The position numbers and the translations under genes are program-made. Positions 1 to 8,281 of a stretch of DNA of 44,464 nucleotides are shown here, piece by piece (within the stretch, counting starts at the first letter, position 1; each line of letters starts with the position of its first letter). The notes under the pieces are model-generated. The model was not told where the DNA came from. It did not search any database and was given only the letters and a program-made list of their open reading frames with translations. Origin of the DNA: Prevotella sp. (GTDB lineage: Bacteria > Bacteroidota > Bacteroidia > Bacteroidales > Bacteroidaceae); assembly GCA_022769285.1 (NCBI GenBank), contig JALEKD010000048.1:1-44464 (forward strand), read 5' to 3'.

Positions 1-768
1 ATGCTCTTTGTGGGCAGCTGCTTTGCCGACAATATGGGCCGCTGCTTTGCCGACGACTGTTTCCGTGTAACGGTCAACCCCTATGGGGTGATGTATAACC
101 CCATCAGCATTGGCCACACCGTGGTGCGACTGATAGACACCCTGCCCAGTGACGACGAGGTCGACGTGGCCGTACTCACCCTTGGCACCAACCACATCTA
201 TATACTGCGCGCCACCGGCGAGGTGGTCGACAACTGTCAGAAGCGCCCCCAGAATTTTTTCGAGGAACGCGCGATGACCGTACAGCAAGTTACCGACAGT
301 CTCAGCCACACCATTCGCCAGCTGCGCGAGCGCTGGCCACAGGTGCGCATCATCCTCACCGTGAGTCCCATACGCTATAAGAAGTATGGGTTTCACGGTA
401 GCCAGCTGTCCAAGTCCACCCTGCTGTTGGGCACCGCCGAGGCCGAGCGTCTCTTCGATGGCGTCTATTATTTTCCCTCTTACGAGATTATGAACGACGA
501 ACTGCGCGACTACCGTTTCTATGCCGAGGACATGCTGCATCCAAGCGCCCAGGCCGTGGCTTATATCCACGAGTGTATGGGGCGCGTCTTCTTCGGTCCC
601 GCCATGACCCGCTTCCTGGCCGAGTGGCACCCCGTAAAGGCCGCCCTCAACCATCGCCCCTTTAACGCCCAGTCCGAAGAATATCGTACCTTTATGGATA
701 AAACACGGCAAAGAGTAGACGCGCTTTCAAAAAAATATCCTAACTTTGCAATCGATATAAAAAGATAA
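1..768 (+). CDS. GSCFA domain protein, 5' end cut by the window edge
   Basis: The visible 255 residues open with MLFVGSCFADN, which carries the GSCFA signature that names the family (PF08885, SGNH-hydrolase-like fold). Family members normally have about 20-30 residues before this motif, so the ATG at position 1 is probably an internal Met and the true start lies outside the window. LGTNHIY near residue 62 and the DMLHPS motif near residue 178 fit the later blocks of an SGNH-type enzyme, with Asp and His as likely catalytic residues. The substrate is unknown. The gene ends 6 bases before the MurF-Alr fusion on the same strand, so the two are probably co-transcribed, which hints at an envelope role (inference). 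Confidence 0.85.
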   Translation: MLFVGSCFADNMGRCFADDCFRVTVNPYGVMYNPISIGHTVVRLIDTLPSDDEVDVAVLTLGTNHIYILRATGEVVDNCQKRPQNFFEERAMTVQQVTDSLSHTIRQLRERWPQVRIILTVSPIRYKKYGFHGSQLSKSTLLLGTAEAERLFDGVYYFPSYEIMNDELRDYRFYAEDMLHPSAQAVAYIHECMGRVFFGPAMTRFLAEWHPVKAALNHRPFNAQSEEYRTFMDKTRQRVDALSKKYPNFAIDIKR

Positions 769-774
769 AACACA

Positions 775-3252
775 ATGACCTATACGATAGAGAAGGTTAC
801 CACCCTTATCGGTGCGCGCAGGTATGGCAGCCACGAGGCTAAGATTGGATTTCTCCTTACCGACAGCCGTTCGCTGTGTTTTCCTGAAGAGACTCTCTTC
901 TTCGCCCTCCACACGAGCCGTAATGATGGCCAGCGATATATCGATGACCTGTACCGCCGCGGAGTAAGAAACTTTGTAGTAGAGCATGTTCCGGCCCAGT
1001 ATGCCCAGACTTATCCCCAGGCCAATTTCCTTAAAGTTACCAATGCACTTGAAGCCCTGCAGCGGCTGGCCGAACGCCACCGCGATGAGTTCGACATCCC
1101 CGTGGTGGGCATCACGGGCAGCAATGGCAAAACCATGGTCAAGGAGTGGCTCTACCAGATTATGTCGCCCCAGCTATGCGTCACCCGTAGTCCGCGCAGC
1201 TACAACTCGCAGATAGGTGTACCCCTGTCTGTATGGCTTATCAATGAACACACCCAGTTAGGCATCTTCGAGGCCGGCATCAGCGAGCCTGGCGAGATGC
1301 GGGCACTGCGGGGCATCATCCAGCCCACCATCGCCGTACTTACTAACCTTGGCACGGCCCATCAGGAGAACTTCAGTTCGATGGAGGAGAAGTGCCGCGA
1401 GAAAGCCCAGCTCTTCCATGATGCTCAGACCATCGTCTATTGTGCCGACGATGACACCGTCAGCCGCGTAGTCAACGAGGTCTATACCCATGGCGAGCGC
1501 CTCTGCTGGTCCCAGCGCGACCGCCGTGCTCCCCTCTATATCAAGTCGATAGAGAAGAAAGCCACCGCCACAACTGTTACCTATAGTTATCAGGGAGGTG
1601 AGCCTGCCTGGTATTCGTTGCCCTTTATCGACGATGCCTCCATCACCTGCTCCATAGCCTGCGCCGCCGTAGCCTTGCGCTTGGGGCTTTCGCCCGACGT
1701 GCTCGACGAGCGCATGCAGCAGCTCGAGCCCATTGCCATGCGGCTCGAAGTCAAGCAGGGCCAGCACGGCTGTACCCTTATCAATGACTCGTACAACTCA
1801 GACATCAACTCGCTCGACATTGCCCTCGATTTCATGCAGCGCCGCCCCGACCATCAGGGCCGCCGCCGCACCCTCATCCTGAGCGACATCGAGCAGAGTG
1901 GCGAGCGTGCCGCTGGCCTGTACCGCGAAGTGTCGGCCCTGTGTCAGAAGCGCGGTGTCGAGAAGTTTATCGGCATAGGCCCTCAGCTCTGTGAGCAGGC
2001 CGACAAGATACACATCACCGACAAGCACTTCTATGCTAACGTCAGCCAGTTTGTCCATAGCCCCGAGTTCCACACCATGCGCGACGAGGTTATCCTCATC
2101 AAGGGAGCCCGGCGGTTCGACTTCGACCAGCTTACCGAGCTGTTGGTACAGAAGGTTCACGAGACCATCCTTGAGGTCAACCTCAGTGCCGTGGCTAAGA
2201 ACCTCAACTGGTACCGCTCGTTTATGAAGCCTGAGACCAAGTTGGTATGTATGATCAAGGCCGATGCCTATGGCGCCGGTTCGGTAGAGATAGCCAAGAC
2301 CCTGCAGGAGCACCGCGTAGACTACCTGGCCGTGGCCGTGGCCGACGAGGGTGTCACCCTGCGCAAGAATGGCATCACCGCTAACATCATGGTGATGAAC
2401 CCCGAGATGTCTGCGTTCAAGACCATGTTCGACTACGATCTGGAGCCCGAGGTCTATTCTTTCCGGTTGCTCGAGGCCATGATACATGCTGCCGAGAAAG
2501 AGGGCATCACCGACTACCCCGTACACATTAAGCTCGACACGGGTATGCACCGCCTGGGCTTCAATCCCCGCGAGGACATGGATCTGCTCATAGACCGTCT
2601 CAAGCACCAGAACGCCGTCATCCCACGCTCGGTCTTCTCTCACTTCGTAGGTTCTGACAGCGACAGTTTCGACGACTTCAGTGCCCAGCAGTTTGCCCTC
2701 TTCGACGAGGGTAGCCGCCGTCTCCAGTCGGCTTTCGGCCACCACATCCTGCGGCATATAGACAATTCGGCCGGCATCGAGCACTTCCCCGAGCGTCAGC
2801 TCGACATGTGCCGCCTGGGCCTGGGCCTCTACGGCATCGACCCCCGCGACAACCACGTCATCAATACCGTGTCTACGCTCAAGACCACCATTCTCCAGCT
2901 GCGCCATGTGCCGGCCGGCGAAACCGTAGGCTATAGCCGCAAGGGTGTGCTCACCCGCGACAGCGTCATAGCCGCCATCCCCATAGGCTATGCCGACGGT
3001 CTGAACCGCCACCTGGGCAACCGCCACTGCTACTGCCTGGTCAACGGGCAGCGTGCCGAGTACGTGGGCAACATCTGTATGGATGTCTGCATGATTGACG
3101 TTACCGACATACCCTGTGCCGAGGGCGACAGCGTCGAAATCTTTGGCGAGCAGTTGCCTGTCACGGTGCTCAGCGATGCCATCGACACCATTCCCTACGA
3201 GATTCTTACCGACGTAAGCAACCGCGTCAAGCGCGTGTACTATCAGGACTGA
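775..3252 (+). CDS. murF-alr: Bifunctional UDP-MurNAc-tripeptide:D-Ala-D-Ala ligase / alanine racemase (MurF-Alr fusion)
   Basis: An 825-residue cytoplasmic fusion for two peptidoglycan precursor steps. Residues 1 to about 455 are MurF, which adds D-Ala-D-Ala to UDP-MurNAc-tripeptide; the ATP loop GITGSNGKT lies at residues 112-120 and is followed by the usual ligase blocks (FEAGIS, NDSYNSD). From about residue 463 the protein is a PLP-dependent alanine racemase: the PLP lysine is K495 in MIKADAYGAG, and the PIGYADGL block and the GNICMD block follow near the C-terminus. The racemase makes the D-Ala that feeds the ligase's substrate. This fusion is typical of Bacteroidetes. Both halves look intact. 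The ATG at 775 has no clear Shine-Dalgarno sequence, which is normal in this phylum. A strong terminator follows. Confidence 0.96.
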   Translation: MTYTIEKVTTLIGARRYGSHEAKIGFLLTDSRSLCFPEETLFFALHTSRNDGQRYIDDLYRRGVRNFVVEHVPAQYAQTYPQANFLKVTNALEALQRLAERHRDEFDIPVVGITGSNGKTMVKEWLYQIMSPQLCVTRSPRSYNSQIGVPLSVWLINEHTQLGIFEAGISEPGEMRALRGIIQPTIAVLTNLGTAHQENFSSMEEKCREKAQLFHDAQTIVYCADDDTVSRVVNEVYTHGERLCWSQRDRRAPLYIKSIEKKATATTVTYSYQGGEPAWYSLPFIDDASITCSIACAAVALRLGLSPDVLDERMQQLEPIAMRLEVKQGQHGCTLINDSYNSDINSLDIALDFMQRRPDHQGRRRTLILSDIEQSGERAAGLYREVSALCQKRGVEKFIGIGPQLCEQADKIHITDKHFYANVSQFVHSPEFHTMRDEVILIKGARRFDFDQLTELLVQKVHETILEVNLSAVAKNLNWYRSFMKPETKLVCMIKADAYGAGSVEIAKTLQEHRVDYLAVAVADEGVTLRKNGITANIMVMNPEMSAFKTMFDYDLEPEVYSFRLLEAMIHAAEKEGITDYPVHIKLDTGMHRLGFNPREDMDLLIDRLKHQNAVIPRSVFSHFVGSDSDSFDDFSAQQFALFDEGSRRLQSAFGHHILRHIDNSAGIEHFPERQLDMCRLGLGLYGIDPRDNHVINTVSTLKTTILQLRHVPAGETVGYSRKGVLTRDSVIAAIPIGYADGLNRHLGNRHCYCLVNGQRAEYVGNICMDVCMIDVTDIPCAEGDSVEIFGEQLPVTVLSDAIDTIPYEILTDVSNRVKRVYYQD

Positions 3253-3274
3253 TAATAGGCGTCCTGTCCTATAC

Positions 3275-3321
3275 GGCTCCGTCTGTCATGGGTACCATCT
3301 CAGGCAGACGGAGCCTTTTTT
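3275..3321 (+). terminator. Rho-independent terminator after murF-alr
   Basis: An 11-base perfect inverted repeat (GGCTCCGTCTG at 3275-3285, CAGACGGAGCC at 3305-3315) is followed directly by six T's, 23 bases after the murF-alr stop. Confidence 0.85.
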
Positions 3322-3400
3322 ATGCCTTGCGCAGTGGTCGCGGCAGACGCGCGAGCCGCCTCGGCGCATTTTTTTTCATCAGGAAATAAAAAAATACGGT

Positions 3401-3435
3401 TTTGCTTTTTTATAATATATAATATCGTACCTTTG
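3401..3435 (+). promoter_or_regulatory. Bacteroidetes-type promoter, probably for the serpin gene
   Basis: TTTG at 3401-3404, a 23-base AT-rich spacer, then TACCTTTG at 3428-3435 match the Bacteroidetes sigma consensus (TTTG ... TAnnTTTG). Transcription would start near 3442, leaving a leader of almost 390 bases before the serpin ATG. I saw no closer match. Confidence 0.6.
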
Positions 3436-3741
3436 CGCATAATAGCTTATAATAGTTTTATTATCACTGAGTTGGTTGTGGCTACCCAAAAGTTTATATT
3501 AGCATCCTGCGCGGCATCCTTTGCTTTCTCCTACAGGCGGATGGCAGGGCCGAGCCTCTCAGCGCCCGTCCGTCAATTATCCGATAACACCCATCCGTCA
3601 ATTAGTAACCTCAAAAACCACATTCAGCAGTTGGCCTTACTCGATAGGTAACGGGCCATGACATTTCATTCAGACCTTACTGACTAAAGGGGAGGAAGCC
3701 AAAAATCCATAAGAGTAGGCTCACAAAGAACTAAAAACCCA
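3436..3741 (+). other. Gene-free leader upstream of the serpin, with an 11-base direct repeat
   Basis: I see no supported gene here. TCCGTCAATTA occurs twice (3569-3579 and 3594-3604), 25 bases apart start to start. A 36-codon frame (3541-3651) crosses the repeats but resembles nothing I know. Confidence 0.4.
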
Positions 3742-3822
3742 ATGAAAAAACTTTTCTTAATGGCTATACTACGCAAAAGAAATATTTCAAACGAGAAGAT
3801 TAATATTAACCAACAAAAATAA
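3742..3822 (+). CDS. Possible 26-codon leader peptide before the serpin
   Basis: ATG at 3742 opens a frame beginning MKKLFLMAIL, like the start of a signal peptide, then turns polar and stops 6 bases before the serpin ATG. It could be a translated leader, the relic of a secreted-protein gene, or chance. Nothing beyond its position and composition supports it. Confidence 0.2.
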   Translation: MKKLFLMAILRKRNISNEKININQQK

Positions 3823-3828
3823 TGGATT

Positions 3829-5064
3829 ATGAGAAAAAATGTTATTAAGGTAGCGTTGCTGGCCCTATTGGTGTCAGCAGCCGGTTGTTCTAACGACAAC
3901 CAAGTGGCCGACCCCACTAACGAGGGCGACCTGAAGCCCATACCCGCGGCTTACAGCAAGGTGCAGCACACCCCCTATGCCCAGCAGAGCAACGTCTTGG
4001 CCAACAAGTTGTTGGCGGTGCTGTCGGCTCAGACCGACCATCAGGGCAAGAACGTGTGTGTGGCCCCCGTGAGCATGCAGTACATGCTGTCCATGTTTGC
4101 CAATGGATCCACGGGCCGCTTGCAGCAAGAGGTGGTCAGCGCCATGGGCTATGAGGACATCAATAAGCTGAACGAGGACAATCTGGCCATGCTGAACAAG
4201 CTCGCCCAGGATGACGAGTATGTCACCGCGTCGCTCTGCAACAGCATCTGGCTGAACCAGGACAATGACTTCAAGCCCGCGTATAAGGATGCCATACAGA
4301 AGTATTACAGGGCCACTATGGAGCGGGTAGATATGTGGGACAAGTCGCTCAAGGCGATACAGCAGATAAACAGCTGGATAGAGGAGAATACAGGCAATGC
4401 GGTCAAGAGCGACGACTTCTATATCACTAAAACCGACCTGATGGTAGTGGCCAATGCCAACTACTTTGATGCCAAGTGGGCGGTTCCCTTTGACCCTAAA
4501 TACACTAAGGATGCCGTCTTTACCAATGCCGATGGCACTACGGCCACCGTGCCGACGATGAACACGACCGTGTCGACCAACTATTATGTGGACGAGTCGC
4601 TGCAAGTGGCCGAGCTCAACTATGGACAGGGCTACTATAGCATGATGATAGTGATGCCCCAGGACACCGAGAGCCTGGACGCCGTGGCTGCCAAGGCCGA
4701 CTGGTGGGCCTGGCACGAAAAGACGACCCAGGGCCTTGCTGAGGTTAGCCTGCCCCGCTTTGCCATTACTACCACTTGGCTGAATATAGCAGACTGCCTG
4801 CCAGCCTTAGGCATACACGGGGCTACGGGGTCTGTGTTGGATAATCTGATAGTCGCTGGCAAGATAGGCATTGACCGGATGATACAGAGCACCACTATCA
4901 AGGTAGACGAGAACGGTACCAAGGTGGTCACCTCGTCGCTCGGGTCGGGTGGCGATATAGCTCCCCGGACGGTAGAGCTGACCTTTAACAAGCCCTTCGT
5001 CTACGCCATCCGCGAAAACACCACCGGTGCCATACTCTTTATGGGCAAGGTGGTAAAGCTGTAA
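3829..5064 (+). CDS. Serpin-family protease inhibitor, lipoprotein
   Basis: A 411-residue protein with a lipoprotein signal: a basic N-terminus, a hydrophobic core and lipobox SAAGC with the lipidated Cys at residue 20, so it is expected on the cell envelope. The serpin fold follows, with the conserved block NANYFDAKWAVPF near the middle and the C-terminal blocks FNKPFVYAI and GAILFMGKV. The reactive-loop hinge is DENGTKVVTSS: Glu and Gly sit at the usual P17 and P15 places, but the usual small residues at P12-P9 are V-V-T-S, so inhibition cannot be taken for granted. Counting 17 residues from the hinge Glu puts P1-P1' near Ile-Ala (inference). Known bacterial relatives, such as miropin of Tannerella forsythia, protect the cell from proteases of the host or of the bacterium itself. 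Confidence 0.92.
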   Translation: MRKNVIKVALLALLVSAAGCSNDNQVADPTNEGDLKPIPAAYSKVQHTPYAQQSNVLANKLLAVLSAQTDHQGKNVCVAPVSMQYMLSMFANGSTGRLQQEVVSAMGYEDINKLNEDNLAMLNKLAQDDEYVTASLCNSIWLNQDNDFKPAYKDAIQKYYRATMERVDMWDKSLKAIQQINSWIEENTGNAVKSDDFYITKTDLMVVANANYFDAKWAVPFDPKYTKDAVFTNADGTTATVPTMNTTVSTNYYVDESLQVAELNYGQGYYSMMIVMPQDTESLDAVAAKADWWAWHEKTTQGLAEVSLPRFAITTTWLNIADCLPALGIHGATGSVLDNLIVAGKIGIDRMIQSTTIKVDENGTKVVTSSLGSGGDIAPRTVELTFNKPFVYAIRENTTGAILFMGKVVKL

Positions 5065-5095
5065 ACGGTTGTTATAGGCGTGTACGGCTCTAAGC

Positions 5096-5133
5096 GGGGC
5101 CCCGTTGCCAGTGGGTTGGCAGCGGGGCCCCTT
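5096..5133 (+). terminator. Terminator-like hairpin after the serpin
   Basis: A 15-base GC-rich stem with one G-U pair (5096-5110 with 5117-5131) and a 6-base loop lies 32 bases after the serpin stop. The T-tract is weak. Confidence 0.6.
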
Positions 5134-5880
5134 GCTGTATGTGGGCGTGCCCTCGGCCGTGGCCAGGTCGACCGTGGCGCGCCTGCTTACAGATGTTAAC
5201 TGTATACTTATGCAAATTGGCCGACCAGTGCCCCCCCCTCGGGACGCTTAGGATGGGCACAGAGGTGCCCCGGAGCATGGGTAGTGCCACAGACGGCTAT
5301 TTTTGAGCCCGCTTCAGCACCATCTTCACCCGCAGAGAGTATCTTTATGCGCCTAATGACGGTCTTTATCCGCCCCGCGACCGTCATTAGCTTTCTGAAG
5401 GCCGTTCGCGGAGCCAGCAAAGGGGGCTGGCCAAACTTACGGAAAACACTGCGAAAAGGGCGGATGTCGCTCCCTTTTATAGCGAGCTACGCTTTCGACT
5501 GGGTCTAAAAAATCCCCAATCGGCTGAAAATCCTTCTGAAAACGCCTGTGGTGGCTCCCGATACTCCTGTCATCGATGCCAGAAGGTGCAGAAGTGGCCT
5601 TTGGCGCGCGGGTAGAAATGTATAAATATACAGCTATAGCTCGGGATGACAGCATAAATATACAGCCGACTCGTACAGATAGCTTACAATCTGTAAGTTG
5701 TCCCTGCGGACATCGGCGGGAATGGCTTCGGACTGACACGGTGAACTCCCGGCGAGACTGCTGGTGACTAATGGAAACTCCCGGGGACGCGTTAACTAAC
5801 TTTTTTTCATAAAATAGTCAGCGCCTCAGCTATCCAGGCAAGTTCATGGCGTTCGGCTTGCTTTTTTTGTTATAAAAAAA
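5134..5880. other. Gene-free stretch with hairpins and short repeats
   Basis: About 750 bases with no gene I can support. It holds a 12-base perfect inverted repeat, CTAATGACGGTC (5353-5364) with GACCGTCATTAG (5379-5390), and a 13-base direct repeat ATAAATATACAGC (5622-5634 and 5654-5666). Frames in both directions are short and resemble no family I know. It may be a decayed gene or an RNA-coding region. Confidence 0.4.
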
Positions 5881-5885
5881 TGGAA

Positions 5886-5922
5886 TTTGCGGTCATTAGC
5901 TTAACTTTTTTACGTACCTTTG
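5886..5922 (+). promoter_or_regulatory. Promoter of the MFS transporter
   Basis: TTTG at 5886-5889 and TACCTTTG at 5915-5922 match the Bacteroidetes consensus; the 25-base spacer is slightly long. The start would fall near 5929, about 57 bases before the chosen ATG. Confidence 0.55.
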
Positions 5923-5985
5923 TAATCGCTTGTATCACCCTGGTGCAGCCAGGTGTACTCAACACGACTAAAATACCTTATAAAC

Positions 5986-7434
5986 ATGAACGTAATACAA
6001 ACTACCAAGAAGACCAACTTCCGTTGGGTAATCTGTGCGATGCTCTTCTTCGCCACAACCGTTAACTACCTGGATCGCCAGGCCCTCTCGCTTACGTGGA
6101 AGGACTTCATCGCTCCCGAGTTCCACTGGACTAATGCCGACTACGGTAACATTGCCGCAGCCTTCTCTATCATGTACGCCATAGCCAACTTCTTCTCGGG
6201 CCGTATCATCGACTGGCTGGGTACCCGCAAGGGCTACCTGTGGGCCATCGGCGTGTGGTCGGCCGGAGCCTGTCTGCATGCGCTGTGTGGCTGGGCCACC
6301 GAGGAGTACGTAGGACTGGGCGATGCTGCCCAGATGGTGGGTGCTGCCGGCGACGTGGCCGCCACGGTGTCTATGGTCAGCGTGTGGTTCTTCTTAGCGG
6401 CCCGTGTGGTGTTGGCCGCCGGCGAGTCGGGCAACTTCCCCGCAGCCGTCAAGGTTACCGCCGAGTACTTCCCTAAGAAAGACAGGGCCTATGCCACCGC
6501 CATATTCAATGCTGGCTCAACCATCGGTGCCCTTATTGCTCCGCTGTGTATCCCCAATCTGGCCAGTTATTTCAAGAGCATCGGCGTGGGCAACGGCTGG
6601 GAGATGGCCTTTGTGGTTATTGGTCTGTTAGGTTTTGTCTGGATGGGCGTGTGGATCTTTGTGTACAAGCCCATGCAGGCCAATAAGTGGGTCAACGCTG
6701 CCGAGCGCGCCTACATACTCCAGGACAGTCAGGACGATGACGAGGCCGGGGTCAAGGAGGCTCCCAAGATGAGCATCATGCAGTGCCTGAAGCTGCGGCA
6801 GACCTGGGCCATCCTGTTGGGTAAGTTTCTTACTGACGGAGTGTGGTGGTTCTTCCTGTTCTGGACTCCGGCTTACATCAGCGATGTGTATGGCTACTCC
6901 TCTGACACCTCGATGGCCCAGATGCTTATGTTCGTACTCTACGCCATCACCATGCTGTCGCTCTATGGCGGCAAGCTGCCTACCATATTTATTAACCGCA
7001 CCGGGGGCAACGCCTATAACTGCCGTATGAAGGCCATGTTCATCTTTGCGCTGTTCCCCCTGTTGGGCCTGATGGCTCAGACACTCGGTGCCTACTCTTG
7101 CTGGCTCACCATCATCATTATCGGTATCGTGGGAGCCGCCCACCAGTCGTGGTCGGCCAACCTGTTCTCTGTGGGTAGCGACCTTTTCCCCAAGTCGGCC
7201 GTGGCCACCATTACCGGTATCAACGGTATGGCCGGTGGTCTCAGCTCGTTCCTCATCAACTATCTGTCGGGCCATCTGCTCGACCATGTCGATGCAGCCC
7301 AGACGGTGTTCTGCGGATTTGTAGGCAAGGAGGCCGGTTACTTTATGATATTCTGCTACTGCTCAGTGGCCTATCTGGCTGGCTGGACGGTTATGAAGGT
7401 ACTCGTGCCGCGCTATATGCCAGTCAGGGAGTAA
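5986..7434 (+). CDS. MFS transporter, hexuronate (ExuT)-like
   Basis: An inner-membrane transporter of 482 residues with about 12 hydrophobic segments. The N-terminal NYLDRQALSLTW block and the GRIIDWLGTRKG loop between the second and third segments are typical of the anion:cation symporter branch of the MFS that contains ExuT, which takes up glucuronate and galacturonate with protons. AAGESGNFPAAVK is another conserved block of this branch. The frame is open back to 5953, but the ATG at 5986 places the first hydrophobic segment as in relatives, so I chose it. The gene stands alone under its own promoter with no uronate catabolism genes beside it, so the substrate rests on family likeness only. 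Confidence 0.85.
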   Translation: MNVIQTTKKTNFRWVICAMLFFATTVNYLDRQALSLTWKDFIAPEFHWTNADYGNIAAAFSIMYAIANFFSGRIIDWLGTRKGYLWAIGVWSAGACLHALCGWATEEYVGLGDAAQMVGAAGDVAATVSMVSVWFFLAARVVLAAGESGNFPAAVKVTAEYFPKKDRAYATAIFNAGSTIGALIAPLCIPNLASYFKSIGVGNGWEMAFVVIGLLGFVWMGVWIFVYKPMQANKWVNAAERAYILQDSQDDDEAGVKEAPKMSIMQCLKLRQTWAILLGKFLTDGVWWFFLFWTPAYISDVYGYSSDTSMAQMLMFVLYAITMLSLYGGKLPTIFINRTGGNAYNCRMKAMFIFALFPLLGLMAQTLGAYSCWLTIIIIGIVGAAHQSWSANLFSVGSDLFPKSAVATITGINGMAGGLSSFLINYLSGHLLDHVDAAQTVFCGFVGKEAGYFMIFCYCSVAYLAGWTVMKVLVPRYMPVRE

Positions 7435-7462
7435 GCGGTAGGCCAGTTCGTGCTCTATGAAA

Positions 7463-7503
7463 ATAGCCGTAGGCGTTATCACCAGCATAACGTCTACGGC
7501 TAT
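7463..7503. repeat. 17-base hairpin; its left arm recurs at 44386
   Basis: ATAGCCGTAGGCGTTAT (7463-7479) pairs with ATAACGTCTACGGCTAT (7487-7503), with one G-U pair and a 7-base loop. TAGCCGTAGGCGTTATC (7464-7480) recurs exactly at 44386-44402, so this is a copy of a dispersed repeat that may also act as a terminator for the transporter gene. Confidence 0.65.
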
Positions 7504-7631
7504 ATTCATAGCTGGCCACCATCGCCCCGGCCCCCTCGGACTGGTTTGCGGTGCTCGGCTTGTACGTTTCCTCGTTAGCAGCACAGCTTCTTCTCCTGGA
7601 TTCGCCTCCCCCAGGGGCTTGCCCTTAACAC

Positions 7632-7674
7632 GATAGCGCCCTCTTCACGGCCTTGGCCGGAAGAGGGCGCTATC
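7632..7674. terminator. Hairpin between two converging genes
   Basis: GATAGCGCCCTCTTC (7632-7646) and GAAGAGGGCGCTATC (7660-7674) form a perfect 15-base stem between the MFS gene (plus) and the DUF3127 gene (minus). There is no clear T-tract on either side, so a terminator role is inferred from position. Confidence 0.5.
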
Positions 7675-7719
7675 GCTATATAGCTAACGGTATATTTTGC
7701 TCAGCTGTAACCCACCAGG

Positions 7720-8118
7720 TTAGAAGGGCAGGTCGTCTGAGTTGTTCTGGTCGTCCTGCTTGGGAGGGAATGGAGCCTCGGCGGCAGGCGCGGCCGTGGG
7801 CGCTACTGCAGCAGCTGCGGGCGGAATGGGGCCGGCGGCTACGGTGTTGGGGTCTACCAGCCGCACATCAAAGGCGCGGATGTTGTTGAACCAGCGGCCA
7901 TTGTACTCGTGGGCGTCAATGTCGAACGATACGCTCACTTCCTGACCCATCTGGATGTTGAAACGGGCCAGGCGGTCGGCGCCGAACACGTCGAACACCA
8001 TCTTACGGGGGAAGCTGTCGTGGGTCTCGATGACAAAACTCTGCGACTTCCACTCTCCGCGAGCCGAAACGCCGCTCCGCTCAGGCAGCACAGCGATTAT
8101 TTTTCCTTGTAATTCCAT
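7720..8118 (-). CDS. DUF3127 protein with an SSB-like acidic C-terminal tip
   Basis: A 132-residue protein. Residues 1 to about 92 match the DUF3127 domain (PF11325), an OB-fold-like domain found in Bacteroidetes, with recognisable pieces VIETHDSFPRK and NGRWFNNIRAF. A flexible Ala/Pro-rich linker follows and the protein ends in NNSDDLPF. The tip closely resembles the DDDIPF end of single-stranded DNA-binding protein, which SSB uses to recruit RecQ, PriA and other partners. A DNA-binding role with partner docking is my inference. The gene is transcribed divergently from dnaN. Confidence 0.82.
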   Translation of the reverse strand: MELQGKIIAVLPERSGVSARGEWKSQSFVIETHDSFPRKMVFDVFGADRLARFNIQMGQEVSVSFDIDAHEYNGRWFNNIRAFDVRLVDPNTVAAGPIPPAAAAVAPTAAPAAEAPFPPKQDDQNNSDDLPF

Positions 8119-8210
8119 CTTTATAATTTGTATTTATATGTTTTCGGTTTGTATTTACATCCGCGAAATTAATAAAAAATGTCTTAAACGCGAAAATTTT
8201 CGGTTTATTT

Positions 8211-8242
8211 TTTGCAGTGCATCTCCCTTTTTTGTATTTTTG
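8211..8242 (+). promoter_or_regulatory. Promoter of dnaN
   Basis: TTTG at 8211-8214, a 20-base spacer and TATTTTTG at 8235-8242 match the Bacteroidetes consensus. The start would be near 8249, about 33 bases before the dnaN ATG. Confidence 0.65.
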
Positions 8243-8281
8243 TAGTTACAATAATATTAATGTAATCAAAACCGCATAAGC

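Noticed and set aside
1798..3027. Minus-strand frame of 409 codons
   Set aside because: It is a shadow of the MurF-Alr fusion, whose motifs are intact on the plus strand.
3322..3651. Plus-strand frame of 109 codons
   Set aside because: It runs from the murF-alr terminator across the putative serpin promoter and has no recognisable features.
5437..5739. Minus-strand frame of 100 codons
   Set aside because: No likeness to known proteins, unusual composition, and no promoter or start context.
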